Assembly (NCBI RefSeq): GCF_002224675.1
Contig: NZ_NMPZ01000003.1
Location: 121,755-185,754 of the forward strand
From: Segatella copri
GTDB lineage: Bacteria; Bacteroidota; Bacteroidia; Bacteroidales; Bacteroidaceae
Reading direction: 5' to 3'
DNA length: 64,000 bases
In this document: piece after piece, positions 52,312 to 60,989 of the stretch
Position numbering within the stretch: position 1 is the stretch's first letter
Layout: the number at the start of each line of letters is the position of its first letter
Made by a program: the position numbers and the translations under genes
Notes under the pieces: generated by a model
What the model was told of the DNA's origin: nothing
The model's input: the letters and a program-made list of their open reading frames with translations, nothing else
Databases searched by the model: none

Positions 52312-53298
52312 TTATTGTATTGCCTTGATTCTCTCGCGGCATTCTTTCAAAATCTCTTTAAGTTCCTCCACGGTCGTGGCTCTCAGCATGGCGATTCTCG
52401 TCTGGCGGAAATCAGGAATGCCCTTGAAGATAGGGGAGGCGGCCAGGTGGCGACGGGTGTGGAGAATGCCTCTGTACTCGTCGATGCGCTCCACGTTGAT
52501 GCGGAGCTGCTCCTCCAAGAGGTCAATCTTCTCATCCACGGTTAATGGGGCTGCACCCGTATTGTCCAGATAATCACGGATTTCCTTGAAAATCCAAGGT
52601 CTTCCGAAGGTGGCTCTACCAATCATCACTGCATCTACGCCGTAACGCTCAAAAGCAAGCTTGGCTTCTTCCGGGGTCGTAATGTCGCCGTTGCCGATAA
52701 TCGGAATATGGATGCGGGGATTGTTCTTCACTTCTCCTATGAGGCTCCAGTCAGCCTCACCCGTGTACATCTGGCTTCGGGTTCTGCCGTGGATGGTGAG
52801 TGCCTGGATTCCGCAATCCTGCAACTGCTCGGCAAGCTCGGTGATGATGAGGTTCTCGCAATCCCAACCTAGTCGGGTCTTCACGGTTACGGGCACGTTT
52901 ACCGCCTTCACCACCTCTCTTGTAATATCCAGCATCAGCGGGATATTCCGGAGCATTCCGGCTCCCGCACCCTTTCCGGCAACCTTCTTCACCGGGCAGC
53001 CGAAGTTAATGTCAATCACATCCGGCTTCGCCTGTTCTACGATCTTGGCAGCTTCCACCATATCCTCGGTGGTTCTGCCGTAAATCTGAATGCCCACAGG
53101 GCGCTCCTCATCACTTATCGTAAGTTTGCTGACTGTGCTCTTGATGCTTCGCACCAGGGCTTCTGCCGATACGAACTCAGTATAAACCATGGCAGCTCCG
53201 AATCGCTTGCAGAGCATGCGAAAGCCAATATCCGTTACGTCTTCCATCGGAGCGAGGAAGAGGGGCTGAGGCCCAAATTCTATATTACCTATTTTCAT
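52312..53298 (-). CDS. dusB: tRNA-dihydrouridine synthase, DusB type
   Basis: Reduces specific uridines in tRNA D-loops with FMN and NADPH. The 328-residue protein has the TIM barrel with 'FLAPMEDVTDIGFR', 'DINFGCPVKKV' including the catalytic Cys, 'VKTRLGWD', 'TIHGRTRSQMYTG', and 'IPIIGNGDI', and ends in the short helical tRNA-binding domain. The start MKIGNIEF at 53298 fits the family. Its gene is flanked on both sides by inverted copies of a palindromic repeat. It has its own promoter (53351-53381). Confidence 0.95.
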   Translation of the reverse strand: MKIGNIEFGPQPLFLAPMEDVTDIGFRMLCKRFGAAMVYTEFVSAEALVRSIKSTVSKLTISDEERPVGIQIYGRTTEDMVEAAKIVEQAKPDVIDINFGCPVKKVAGKGAGAGMLRNIPLMLDITREVVKAVNVPVTVKTRLGWDCENLIITELAEQLQDCGIQALTIHGRTRSQMYTGEADWSLIGEVKNNPRIHIPIIGNGDITTPEEAKLAFERYGVDAVMIGRATFGRPWIFKEIRDYLDNTGAAPLTVDEKIDLLEEQLRINVERIDEYRGILHTRRHLAASPIFKGIPDFRQTRIAMLRATTVEELKEILKECRERIKAIQ

Positions 53299-53350
53299 CT
53301 TATTTTTTTTGTTTGGCAAGAGGTGAAAGCTCTTTTCTTTTTTGCGGCTG

Positions 53351-53381
53351 CAAAGTTAATGCAATTTGGAGACAAAACAAA
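53351..53381 (-). promoter_or_regulatory. Promoter of dusB
   Basis: Minus strand: TTTTG (about 53378-53382), 19-bp spacer, TAACTTTG (53351-53358). Confidence 0.75.
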
Positions 53382-53421
53382 ATAAAACGCAGATATTTTC
53401 AATTTTTAAAACGATGATTTT

Positions 53422-53558
53422 AAGCTTTTGCCCTTACAGGGCGCATTGCTGCTGCTGTTTATAACCCAGGGCGATTGCCCTGGGCTAGGAGTTTCTGCCC
53501 TTTCAGGGCGTTCTTTTTGCGTTTCTGCCTTTCAGGGCATGTGTTTCTGCCATAGACG
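53422..53558. repeat. Palindromic intergenic repeat, copy right of dusB
   Basis: Begins AAGCTTTTGCCCTTACAGGG (53422-53441), includes ACCCAGGG/CCCTGGG (53464-53483) and two more TTTCTGCC(C)TTTCAGGGC units. It aligns with the reverse complement of the left copy over about 85 nt. Confidence 0.8.
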
Positions 53559-53559
53559 T

Positions 53560-54690
53560 CTATTTCAGCAGATGATACATTCCTCCTGCCAGGGTGCGGA
53601 TGATGCCCTTCATTTCCATCTGGAAGAGGAGGGAAGTGAGGCGGGAGATGTCGATGTTCGATTTCACGCTGATGATGTTGATCTGCAGATCATTGGTCTT
53701 CGAGAGGATGCTGACGATGAGCTCCTCTTCTGTTGATAACTCCGGGAAGAGGCTGCGCTCGATGCCCTGCTGCTTGGCTCGCATCAGGGTGGCGTCATCC
53801 TGCCAGCGCATATCCTTCACGAAATCCTCGGCACTGGTGATGAGCGTGGCGCCGTTGTTGCGAATCAGGTTGTTGCAGCCCTCGCTGTAGTAATCGCCTA
53901 TCCTGCCCGGGAAGGTGAAGACGTCCCTGTCGTAGGATTGCGAAATATCGCAGGTGATGAGACCTCCGCCATGAGCAGCACTCTCTATCAGGATGCAGGC
54001 ATCCGACATTCCTGCCACAATTCGGTTGCGGCGCACGAAGTTGATCTTATCCGCATTCGTACGGGTAAGAAACTCGGTGAGCAAACCGCCCTGTTCTATC
54101 ATCTTTGCAGCCGTTTCCCGGTGCTGACGTGGGTAGAGGTCATCGAGGCCGTGAGCCAGAACGCCCACGGTTTCATAGCCGCTGGCGAGCGCCTGTCTAT
54201 GAGCCACGATATCCACACCATAAGCCAGGCCGCTCACTATCAAGACACGAGGGGAGAGCTGCTTCAGGTCGGTGATGAAGCGACGGATAAGGTCTTCGCC
54301 GTAAGGAGTACAGTGGCGGGTTCCCACGATGTTGATGATTCGCTGCTGGTTCAGGTTGGCGTTGCCTTTATAGAAGAGCATGAGCGGCGCATCATCGCAA
54401 TCCTTGAGTCGTTGCGGATAACGTTCGTCGTTCATCGTTATCGGTTCGATACCATATCTTATGTCGTATTCCAGTTCTTCTTCGGCGCGTTTTCGGGCCT
54501 CGTCGCAGTTTTGGATAGCGTTCACGAGTTTATCCGAGGCATCGGGGAGGATGTCTCTAAGGTTATTCTTATGCTCCAGGATGAGCGTGGCGGAGCCCAC
54601 CTTTCGGTATAGCTCCAGCATTCCTGCAAGGCTGAAATAATTCAGCCTTGTTAAGAGTATAGTATTTAATATTTCCTGTTGGTCAGCCAT
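53560..54690 (-). CDS. dprA: DNA-processing protein A
   Basis: Loads RecA on incoming single-stranded DNA in transformation. The 376 residues have an N-terminal helical part (1-90), the Rossmann-like DprA core ('IVGTRHCTPYGEDLIRRF', 'VSGLAYGVDIVAHRQAL', 'FVRRNRIVAGMSD', 'TFPGRIGDYYSEGCN') and a C-terminal winged helix ('SNIDISRLTSLLFQMEMKGIIRTLAGG'). Many non-competent Bacteroidetes keep it too. It lies 19 bp before the stop of the DUF2851 gene in transcriptional order and forms an operon with it. Confidence 0.95.
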   Translation of the reverse strand: MADQQEILNTILLTRLNYFSLAGMLELYRKVGSATLILEHKNNLRDILPDASDKLVNAIQNCDEARKRAEEELEYDIRYGIEPITMNDERYPQRLKDCDDAPLMLFYKGNANLNQQRIINIVGTRHCTPYGEDLIRRFITDLKQLSPRVLIVSGLAYGVDIVAHRQALASGYETVGVLAHGLDDLYPRQHRETAAKMIEQGGLLTEFLTRTNADKINFVRRNRIVAGMSDACILIESAAHGGGLITCDISQSYDRDVFTFPGRIGDYYSEGCNNLIRNNGATLITSAEDFVKDMRWQDDATLMRAKQQGIERSLFPELSTEEELIVSILSKTNDLQINIISVKSNIDISRLTSLLFQMEMKGIIRTLAGGMYHLLK

Positions 54691-54709
54691 AATCTTAAAA
54701 AATAATTAG

Positions 54710-56002
54710 TTATCTCTTCAAGTATTCATACCCAATCCTGCACCTCAGGCATTCCTTCTTGTCGCAGTATTCCTTCTTCAGCTGGATTAGTGCCTGGCTA
54801 TCCCCGGCGTTCTCCACCTCCAATCCACACTGCTGCCACATCCTTACTATGTGGTTATTCTCCGCCTTCAGCTCCTCCAGGAAATCGAAGGCGCGGTCGC
54901 AGTATTTCTCCTCGCCACGGTGTCTGCCGTAGGCAAAGAGGATGGGAACCACGGTGTTGATGATGAGCAGATTGAGCGAGAAAGGGGAGAGGTGCTTCTC
55001 GTTGCGGATGCTCGTGCTGCCGAAGGTGTAATGGGTTTCCCAATACTCCGTAACGCTGGTAGAGAGCACCTTCTTCGCCTCCTTCACCGTAGAAGCCTCC
55101 AGCAGCTGACTTAATCCCGCACGGCGGTTATAGTAAAGATTCGCAAGCTGCGAAATGCGGATATGCGGGAAGTTCTGCGGGCGGAGTCGCAGGAATCGCC
55201 ACAGCTTGTAATCCATCGGCTGCAGCGAGAACTTGTGCGAGAGATAAAGATACTCGTTTCTCAATCTCGCAAAATACCCGTCGTTCAAGGCATCTTTCTG
55301 ATAGCGTTCGGGGATGGTGTTCAGCTCCAGCAATCCTGCCTGCCCCATGAAGATGGCTTCCACCTGGAAGAGGTCGTCGCGGTGATGATCTACGGCTCTC
55401 AGCGGTAGGTTCAGCGCCCACTGCTCAAAAGCATCTCCATTGATTCCGAAGCCGTAGTTTCTGGCGAGAGTTACGAAATAGGCATTCTCCCAGTCGCCGT
55501 TGCAGCGGCGCACGCGCTCCTCTATCGCCTCCGTCTTCTGCGAAAGGCGTTCGGTTTGCAGGGCGCTCATCCACGAGTGGACAGTGAGCTTGGTGAGCGA
55601 TGGAATTATCTGATAGCAAGGGGGATACTGGTCGATGGTGAGCAGCTCCTGATAGTGCTTGAAAACATTCTCGGGGATGTCGAGCTGCATCTGCGTCAAC
55701 GGGGCACCCTTGGAGTTTCGGGCTTCCGTATCTATGTTGCCGCAGACGTGCAGAATCACGTTGTCGTATCTTTCATCCTTGTCGTGGGCGTGAAGAAACC
55801 AGTCGCTCGCCTTGTCGTGAATCTCCACGTTGCCCACCCAGAGAGTTCCGGCAATCTTGATTTTGGCGTTGAAGAAATCGGGCCCTGCATTGCGGTTGTG
55901 CAATCCGGGGTCGATGACTTCCACCTGCCTGTGGTCGGTGGTGGAAAGAGGGGAGAGTGGGAAGAGTTTGTGCTTCCACACGTAGTGAAGTAGTTGCTCC
56001 AT
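54710..56002 (-). CDS. DUF2851 family protein
   Basis: A 430-residue protein typical of Bacteroidetes, with 'YVWKHKLFP' at the start, 'VEVIDPGLHNRNAGPDFFNAKIKI', 'WVGNVEIHDKASDW', 'NVILHVCG' and a C-terminal Cys set ('CDKKECLRCRIGYEYL'). The N-terminal half has a nuclease-like look (D, E and H in 'GPDF' and 'GNVEIH'), which suggests metal binding, but no function is established. The start at 56002 matches family starts; 35 upstream in-frame residues have no support. It is co-transcribed with dprA. Confidence 0.85.
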   Translation of the reverse strand: MEQLLHYVWKHKLFPLSPLSTTDHRQVEVIDPGLHNRNAGPDFFNAKIKIAGTLWVGNVEIHDKASDWFLHAHDKDERYDNVILHVCGNIDTEARNSKGAPLTQMQLDIPENVFKHYQELLTIDQYPPCYQIIPSLTKLTVHSWMSALQTERLSQKTEAIEERVRRCNGDWENAYFVTLARNYGFGINGDAFEQWALNLPLRAVDHHRDDLFQVEAIFMGQAGLLELNTIPERYQKDALNDGYFARLRNEYLYLSHKFSLQPMDYKLWRFLRLRPQNFPHIRISQLANLYYNRRAGLSQLLEASTVKEAKKVLSTSVTEYWETHYTFGSTSIRNEKHLSPFSLNLLIINTVVPILFAYGRHRGEEKYCDRAFDFLEELKAENNHIVRMWQQCGLEVENAGDSQALIQLKKEYCDKKECLRCRIGYEYLKR

Positions 56003-56145
56003 ATTGTTTCGGCTTTTATGGTTTATAGGATTGCCTCTTTCGGATCGCAAGTTCTGATGCTTGTCCTTTGATGGATGCAGGCCTGGTGCTTGTCCTAGAT
56101 GGTGCAAGTTTTTCGCTCGTGTGCGGAAGGGGTATTGAAAAATCA

Positions 56146-56169
56146 GCTGTTAACTGTTAACCTGTTAAC
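56146..56169 (+). repeat. GTTAAC-type dispersed repeat, copy 3 of 3
   Basis: Identical over 24 nt to 48561-48584 and 52086-52109. It overlaps the last bases of the thioesterase gene (stop 56165-56167). Confidence 0.9.
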
Positions 56170-56581
56170 CTTGGGATGAGAAATATTTCTCGAATGCCTT
56201 GTCGTAATCCTCGCTGTTGCCCAGCTTTCCGTTGATGAGGCAGACGAGTTCTACTGTTGCCTTGAGGCAGAGCTTCTCATCGCTGGCACGGAAGATGTCC
56301 TGATGGAAGACGTATCTCACACCCTGCTTCTCCAGCCACAGGCGCGAGAGGAATTCGTCATCGCATTGCAGCGGAACCTTGTACTGCAGGTTCATTCTCG
56401 CCACCACGGCATCCACACCCTTATTGTGCATTTCGGCAAAGCTGAGGCCGCATTCCTTCAGGAAGAGATGGCGGGTATGCTCCATGTAGTGCAGATAGTT
56501 GGCGTTGTTTACGATGCCCTCAATATCGCACTCGTAATCCCTCACTTCCATCTTTGTCTCGAATATGTATTTGCTCATCAT
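56165..56581 (-). CDS. Acyl-CoA thioesterase, hotdog fold (4HBT family)
   Basis: The 138-residue protein has a YbgC/FadM-type hotdog fold: 'MEVRDYECDIEGIVNNANYLHYMEHTRHL' with the catalytic Asp/Asn region ('D-x-G-x-V-x-N-x-x-Y'), here 'DIEGIVNNANYL', then 'VPLQCDDEFLSRLWLEKQG'. It hydrolyses acyl-CoA; the substrate is unknown. The start is either 56581 or the next ATG at 56578. It is divergent from dapB and has a repeat copy over its stop. Confidence 0.9.
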   Translation of the reverse strand: MMSKYIFETKMEVRDYECDIEGIVNNANYLHYMEHTRHLFLKECGLSFAEMHNKGVDAVVARMNLQYKVPLQCDDEFLSRLWLEKQGVRYVFHQDIFRASDEKLCLKATVELVCLINGKLGNSEDYDKAFEKYFSSQG

Positions 56582-56701
56582 TTTCTCTTTTTTAGTTACT
56601 AAATGAGGCTAAAAGCCCTAAATCACTGCAAAAATAACCAAAATTTTCTATTTATTATTATAATAACAAGGATTTTTCAAGGTTTTTCGAAGAAAAATGT
56701 G

Positions 56702-56709
56702 TATTTTTG
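56702..56709 (+). promoter_or_regulatory. -7 element of the dapB promoter
   Basis: TATTTTTG, 30 bp before the dapB ATG; no -33 TTTG at normal distance. Confidence 0.55.
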
Positions 56710-56739
56710 CCGAATAGAACAAATAAAATTTAGATAAAG

Positions 56740-57501
56740 ATGAAAATTGCTTTGATCGGCTACGGAAAGATGGGACACATGATCGAGGAGATCGCCCTGC
56801 AGCGTGGCCACGAAATCGTATGTAAGATTGACGTGAATAACCCTGAGGATATCGACAGTCCGGAGTTCTGCTCTGCCGATGTTGCCATCGAGTTTACAAA
56901 CCCTACTGCCGCTTACGGCAACTATCTGAAGGCTTTCTCTCACAACGTGAAGGTGGTTTCGGGTTCTACAGGTTGGATGAAAGACCATAAGGAAGACGTG
57001 GAGAAACTCTGCGCCGACGGTAAGCAGACCCTCTTTTGGGCTTCTAACTTCAGCATCGGTGTGGCCATTTTCTCTGCCGTAAACCGCTATCTGGCCAAGA
57101 TCATGAACGGATTCCCACAGTACTCAGTATGCATGCAGGAAACCCACCACGTGCACAAGCTCGATGCGCCATCAGGCACAGCCATCACTCTTGCCGAGGA
57201 AATCATCGACAACATCGACAGAAAGAAGGACTGGAAGCGTGGCGTTACTTATTGGACAGAGGATGGTCATCACGATGAGGGCGATGCAAACATCACCGAT
57301 GAAGACCTGGTGATCAACTGCGTACGCGATGGCGAGGTTCCAGGAATCCACGCCGTGATGTATGATTCAGATGCTGATATGATTACCATCGAGCACAGCG
57401 CTCACTCTCGCAAGGGCTTTGCCCTGGGAGCCGTTCTCGCAGCTGAGTTCACAGCCAACCATACCGGTTTGCTCACCACATCAGATTTATTTAAGTTCTA
57501 A
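56740..57501 (+). CDS. dapB: 4-hydroxy-tetrahydrodipicolinate reductase
   Basis: Second step of diaminopimelate/lysine synthesis. The 253 residues include the Rossmann start 'IALIGYGKMGHMIE', 'NFSIGVAIFSAVN' and the active-site motif 'ETHHVHKLDAPSGTAITLAE'. It is the first gene of dapB-lepB-(lepB-like)-wbqC, a gene order common in Bacteroidetes. It is 6 bp upstream of lepB. Confidence 0.95.
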   Translation: MKIALIGYGKMGHMIEEIALQRGHEIVCKIDVNNPEDIDSPEFCSADVAIEFTNPTAAYGNYLKAFSHNVKVVSGSTGWMKDHKEDVEKLCADGKQTLFWASNFSIGVAIFSAVNRYLAKIMNGFPQYSVCMQETHHVHKLDAPSGTAITLAEEIIDNIDRKKDWKRGVTYWTEDGHHDEGDANITDEDLVINCVRDGEVPGIHAVMYDSDADMITIEHSAHSRKGFALGAVLAAEFTANHTGLLTTSDLFKF

Positions 57502-57507
57502 AGAGAC

Positions 57508-58956
57508 ATGATTGACAAGCAGAAACAAAACCTTAATATGAAGGTGCAGTGGGCGAAGTTCGCAGTGGTTCTCGCCCTCTACCTCCTCTTCCTGATATGG
57601 GTTGAGAGCTGGCTGGGACTCATTGTGGTTCCGTTCATCTTCGATGTTTACATCACCAAGAAGATTCACTGGCAGTGGTGGAAGGATGAGGAAGGTCCTA
57701 TCCGTTTCATCATGAGCTGGGTTGATGCGCTCGTGTTCGCGCTCGTAGCGGTTTATTTCATCAACCTCTTCTTCTTCCAGAACTACGTCATTCCGTCTTC
57801 CTCTCTCGAAAAGAGTCTCCTCACGGGCGACTATCTCTTCGTGAGCAAGGTAAGCTACGGACCTCGCATTCCTGAAACTCCGCTCACCATGCCGCTCACC
57901 CAGCACACTATGCCGCTGGTCAACGTGAAGAGCTACGTGGAGTGGCCTCACTGGGATTACCGCCGAGTAAAAGGCTTGGGCAACGTGAAGCTCAACGACA
58001 TCGTGGTGTTCAACTATCCTGCCGGCGACACCCTCTGCAACGAGGAGCGCTATCAGGCGAATGATTACTATCAGATGGTTTATTCCATCGGCGACCAGAT
58101 TCTGGAGCAGAACGGACAGCAGCAGGATGTGCGCGTGCTGAACCCATTGCAGCAGCGCCGATACTTCGAAAAAGTGTATGCTGCCGGACGCAACTACATC
58201 GCCAGTATGCCGGGCGAATATGGTGACATCATCAGCCGTCCTACCGACCGCCGCGAGAACTATGTGAAGCGCTGCGTAGGTTTGCCGGGTCAGACCCTGC
58301 AGATCAAGAACCGCATCGTTTACCTGAACGGCAAGGCGAACAAGGAGCCTGATAACGTGCAATATACCTACAAGATGAAGCTCAAGGGCGAGTTCCCTAT
58401 TGACCTGGCTGATGAGCTGGGAATCACCAATGAAGACCTGCTGATGTATAATCAGAGCGGCGTGATTCCACTCACCAAGAAGGCTTATCTCGCCCTGAAG
58501 GCGAACAAGAACCTCGTGGAGAGCATCTCCATCAATACTGATGCGAGATACGGAGACCTTTATCCGCTCAACGCCTACACCGGCTGGACATGCGATAATT
58601 ACGGTCCTGTATGGATTCCGAAGAAGGGCAAGAGCATTGCTCTGACATTGAAGAATCTGCCAGTATATGAGCGCTGCATCAAGGTTTACGAGGGCAACGA
58701 CCTCAAGGTAGATAGCAAGGGCAACATCTTCATCAACGGCAAGCTGGCGAAGAGCTACACCTTCAAGCTCGACTACTACTGGATGATGGGTGACAACCGC
58801 CACAACTCAGCCGACAGCCGCTACTGGGGCTTCGTGCCAGAGGACCACATCGTGGGCAAGCCAATCTTCATCTGGTGGAGCCACAGTCCTGACCATCCAG
58901 GCTTCTCAGGCATCCGCTGGAACCGCCTGTTCAACTTCGTAGATAACATCAAGTAA
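57508..58956 (+). CDS. lepB: Signal peptidase I
   Basis: Cleaves signal peptides of exported proteins on the outer face of the inner membrane. The 482 residues have two N-terminal transmembrane segments (about 18-45 and 72-92), catalytic 'VIPSSSLEKSL' with Ser99, 'NYVKRCVGLPGQ' with Lys254, and the C-terminal box 'MMGDNRHNSADSRYWGFVPEDHIVG'. A large insertion between Ser and Lys boxes is normal in Bacteroidetes. It is followed by a shorter, active-site-less relative. Confidence 0.95.
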   Translation: MIDKQKQNLNMKVQWAKFAVVLALYLLFLIWVESWLGLIVVPFIFDVYITKKIHWQWWKDEEGPIRFIMSWVDALVFALVAVYFINLFFFQNYVIPSSSLEKSLLTGDYLFVSKVSYGPRIPETPLTMPLTQHTMPLVNVKSYVEWPHWDYRRVKGLGNVKLNDIVVFNYPAGDTLCNEERYQANDYYQMVYSIGDQILEQNGQQQDVRVLNPLQQRRYFEKVYAAGRNYIASMPGEYGDIISRPTDRRENYVKRCVGLPGQTLQIKNRIVYLNGKANKEPDNVQYTYKMKLKGEFPIDLADELGITNEDLLMYNQSGVIPLTKKAYLALKANKNLVESISINTDARYGDLYPLNAYTGWTCDNYGPVWIPKKGKSIALTLKNLPVYERCIKVYEGNDLKVDSKGNIFINGKLAKSYTFKLDYYWMMGDNRHNSADSRYWGFVPEDHIVGKPIFIWWSHSPDHPGFSGIRWNRLFNFVDNIK

Positions 58957-58990
58957 CAGAAGTTTTTGAAATCAAGAAAGCAAAGATAGA

Positions 58991-59431
58991 TTGAAAATCG
59001 CAGTTAAATTCCTAATAGCTTTAGGCTTGTCGCTGCTCCTGGTATGGGTGGTGCGAACCTATGCCTTCACTGTCTTCACGGTGCCTGCGGGAGGTCTTCC
59101 TCCGCAACTGCAGGCTGGCAACCGGGTGATAGTGAATAGGATTGACTGCGATTTTTTCAATCGTGGCGATGTGGTTGTGTTCCGTGATTCCGTCACGTAT
59201 CAGCGCCGCAACCAGCGCCGCAAGATAGTTGCTGAGGCTTATTTCATAGGTAGGGTAGAGAAGCAGCCGGGCGATACGATTCGCATCGATACGGTGCAGT
59301 ATATCATTCCTACGGTGTGCTGCAAGCGCTGCGGCTGCAAGGATTGCCGCTTCTATCTGCTGAAAACGCCTACCGGGCAGCAGGTGGTGCATAAGCATCA
59401 GATGATAGGCAAGGCGTATAAGCTGTTTTAG
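58991..59431 (+). CDS. Signal-peptidase-I-like protein without the catalytic Ser/Lys pair
   Basis: The 146-residue protein starts with TTG (no ATG is available between the in-frame stop at 58967 and the conserved region). An N-terminal membrane segment (about 6-21) is followed by 'FTVPAGGLPPQLQAGNRV', which aligns with the catalytic PSxSMxPTL box, with Gly35 at the Ser position, and 'IGRVEKQPGDTI', with Gly at the Lys position. The GDN box is also missing. It looks like a catalytically dead paralog of LepB that may regulate or scaffold it. A Cys-rich loop ('CCKRCGCKDC') is an extra feature of unknown use. Confidence 0.8.
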   Translation: MKIAVKFLIALGLSLLLVWVVRTYAFTVFTVPAGGLPPQLQAGNRVIVNRIDCDFFNRGDVVVFRDSVTYQRRNQRRKIVAEAYFIGRVEKQPGDTIRIDTVQYIIPTVCCKRCGCKDCRFYLLKTPTGQQVVHKHQMIGKAYKLF

Positions 59432-59481
59432 CCGATCCCATCGCTCGCCCTTATTATTAATCCTTAATTTAAAATTCAAAA

Positions 59482-60099
59482 TTGAAAGCCCTTCTTTCTT
59501 CCACATATTTCGGCCCCATCCAGTGGTATCAGAAGCTGAACCGCTACGATGAATGCCTGATAGAGCGCCACGAGAGCTTTATCAAGCAAACCTATCGCAA
59601 CCGTATGATCATCCCGACCACCAACGGCCCCCTCTCGCTCACCATCCCAACGAACCACAACACATCGCTGGCGATGAAGGACATCCGCATCTCCGACCAC
59701 GCCAACTGGCGCCACGTCCACTGGAATGCGCTCCTCTCCGCCTACGGCGAGAGCCCTTTCTTCGAGTATTACCAGGACGACATCCGCCCCTTCTTCGAGA
59801 AGAAATACGAGTTCCTCTTCGATTTCAACATGGAGACTACAGAGAAGATGATAGAGCTCCTCGACATCCGTCCGAAGATTTCAATCACCGAAGCCTATAT
59901 TCAGAGTAAAGAACTGAAAGAAGAGGATGAAATCAAGGATTTCCGCGATGCTATTCGCCCAAAGAAGCCGCTTCCTGACGCTGAATTCGCTCCCAAGCGC
60001 TATTATCAGGTCTATGAACAGAAGCACGGTTTCCAGCCGAATATGAGCATCCTGGACCTCCTTTTCAATGAAGGCAACGAGGCGATATTCTACCTATAA
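59482..60099 (+). CDS. WbqC family protein
   Basis: A 205-residue member of the WbqC-like family ('LLSSTYFGPIQWYQKLNRYDEC', 'SFIKQTYRNRMIIPTTNGPLSLTIP', 'HVHWNALLSAYGESPFFEYYQDD'). Family members are tied to polysaccharide synthesis, but biochemical function is unclear. It begins with TTG; no in-frame ATG lies nearby. It is the last gene of the dapB operon. Its 3' end forms part of a long hairpin that looks like the terminator. Confidence 0.85.
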   Translation: MKALLSSTYFGPIQWYQKLNRYDECLIERHESFIKQTYRNRMIIPTTNGPLSLTIPTNHNTSLAMKDIRISDHANWRHVHWNALLSAYGESPFFEYYQDDIRPFFEKKYEFLFDFNMETTEKMIELLDIRPKISITEAYIQSKELKEEDEIKDFRDAIRPKKPLPDAEFAPKRYYQVYEQKHGFQPNMSILDLLFNEGNEAIFYL

Positions 60100-60132
60100 A
60101 TAATAAGGTAGAGTATCGCCTCGCAGTTTTTT
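60078..60132 (+). terminator. Terminator overlapping the end of wbqC
   Basis: CGAGGCGATATTCTACCT (60078-60095) is in the coding region and pairs with 60106-60123 at 17 of 18 positions; the stop codon lies in the loop. GCAGTTTTTT follows. Confidence 0.85.
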
Positions 60133-60433
60133 GCAGCCTTTAACAGCCTTCTCACTGCCTTTAGTTAAAAAAACTAACTCGCTCTAATTTGGACTTTGAT
60201 TGAAAATCAAGAAGTTGGGCGTTTGCCTATATTATATAGGTAACAATATGGAAACGAGCGGACTTCTGCTCGTTTCTGTATTTTGCAATATGCAAAGAAC
60301 GCCTCAATTCGGGGGGCAAAGATACGATATTTTTCTAAATATCCAATGATTTACAAGAGGAATTTTATGGAAATTAGAACTTTTGCGTAAAATCTGATGC
60401 TTACCAACACAATATGCATCCAAAAAAAAACAG

Positions 60434-60466
60434 CAGGTATTCGGATATAGTTTATCCGAATACCTG
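60434..60466 (-). terminator. Perfect 14-bp hairpin at the end of a gene remnant
   Basis: CAGGTATTCGGATA (60434-60447) and its exact reverse complement (60453-60466), with a 5-nt loop; minus-strand reading continues TGCTGTTTTTTTTTG. It overlaps the stop codon of the remnant at 60452-60712. Confidence 0.85.
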
Positions 60467-60712
60467 TTGCCATAACGTTTTATTGCTGAAGATGATTCTG
60501 ACATCGGCTTTCATGTACTGTTGCAATATTGGGGTATTTTGTCCCTGTGTGCTCACAGTGGCTGTAGCCATAAAATAGTTGCCATCTTCCCTATGTATGA
60601 GTTTGGCATTATGGCTTATGATGTTGCAGTTATAAGATGCATTGTCGTTGCCCTCGAAAGAAACATGAGTTGTCCTTGGCTCATCGAAAAGATGCAAATA
60701 CTCAAAAAAATC
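60452..60712 (-). pseudogene. Remnant of a secretion protein (HlyD-like C-terminus)
   Basis: The open frame of 87 codons has no ATG start and begins directly after an in-frame stop (60713-60715). The encoded end ('DGNYF' - 'ATVSTQG' ... 'MKADVRIIFSNKTLWQQVF') resembles the last strand and helix of HlyD-type membrane fusion proteins, which export peptides with an ABC transporter. The rest of the gene is missing; this is a truncated leftover. The similarity is judged by eye, with low to moderate certainty. The remaining part of 60100-60989 shows hairpins (for example GAGATAA-AAAC-TTATCTC at 60841-60858) but no intact gene. Confidence 0.35.
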
Positions 60713-60989
60713 TTAAAACATTCTTTATCCCCGATTAAATATCGTACCTTTGCAACCGAAAGAGTTCTTTGAATGGTTATGCAAATCACAGCAGGATGCT
60801 ACATTCTGTATATTTCTAATTCGTAACCTCTTCTTTTTATGAGATAAAAACTTATCTCATTCTCAATTACTTATAAATAATAAGTACTTTCGATGAAAAA
60901 GCTCTTCAATATTTAGACTTACTGACATAGGGCTGTCATAGAAGACGCTATCTTTGTATCAAAAAGTATTAAACTTAATATTATAGAAT

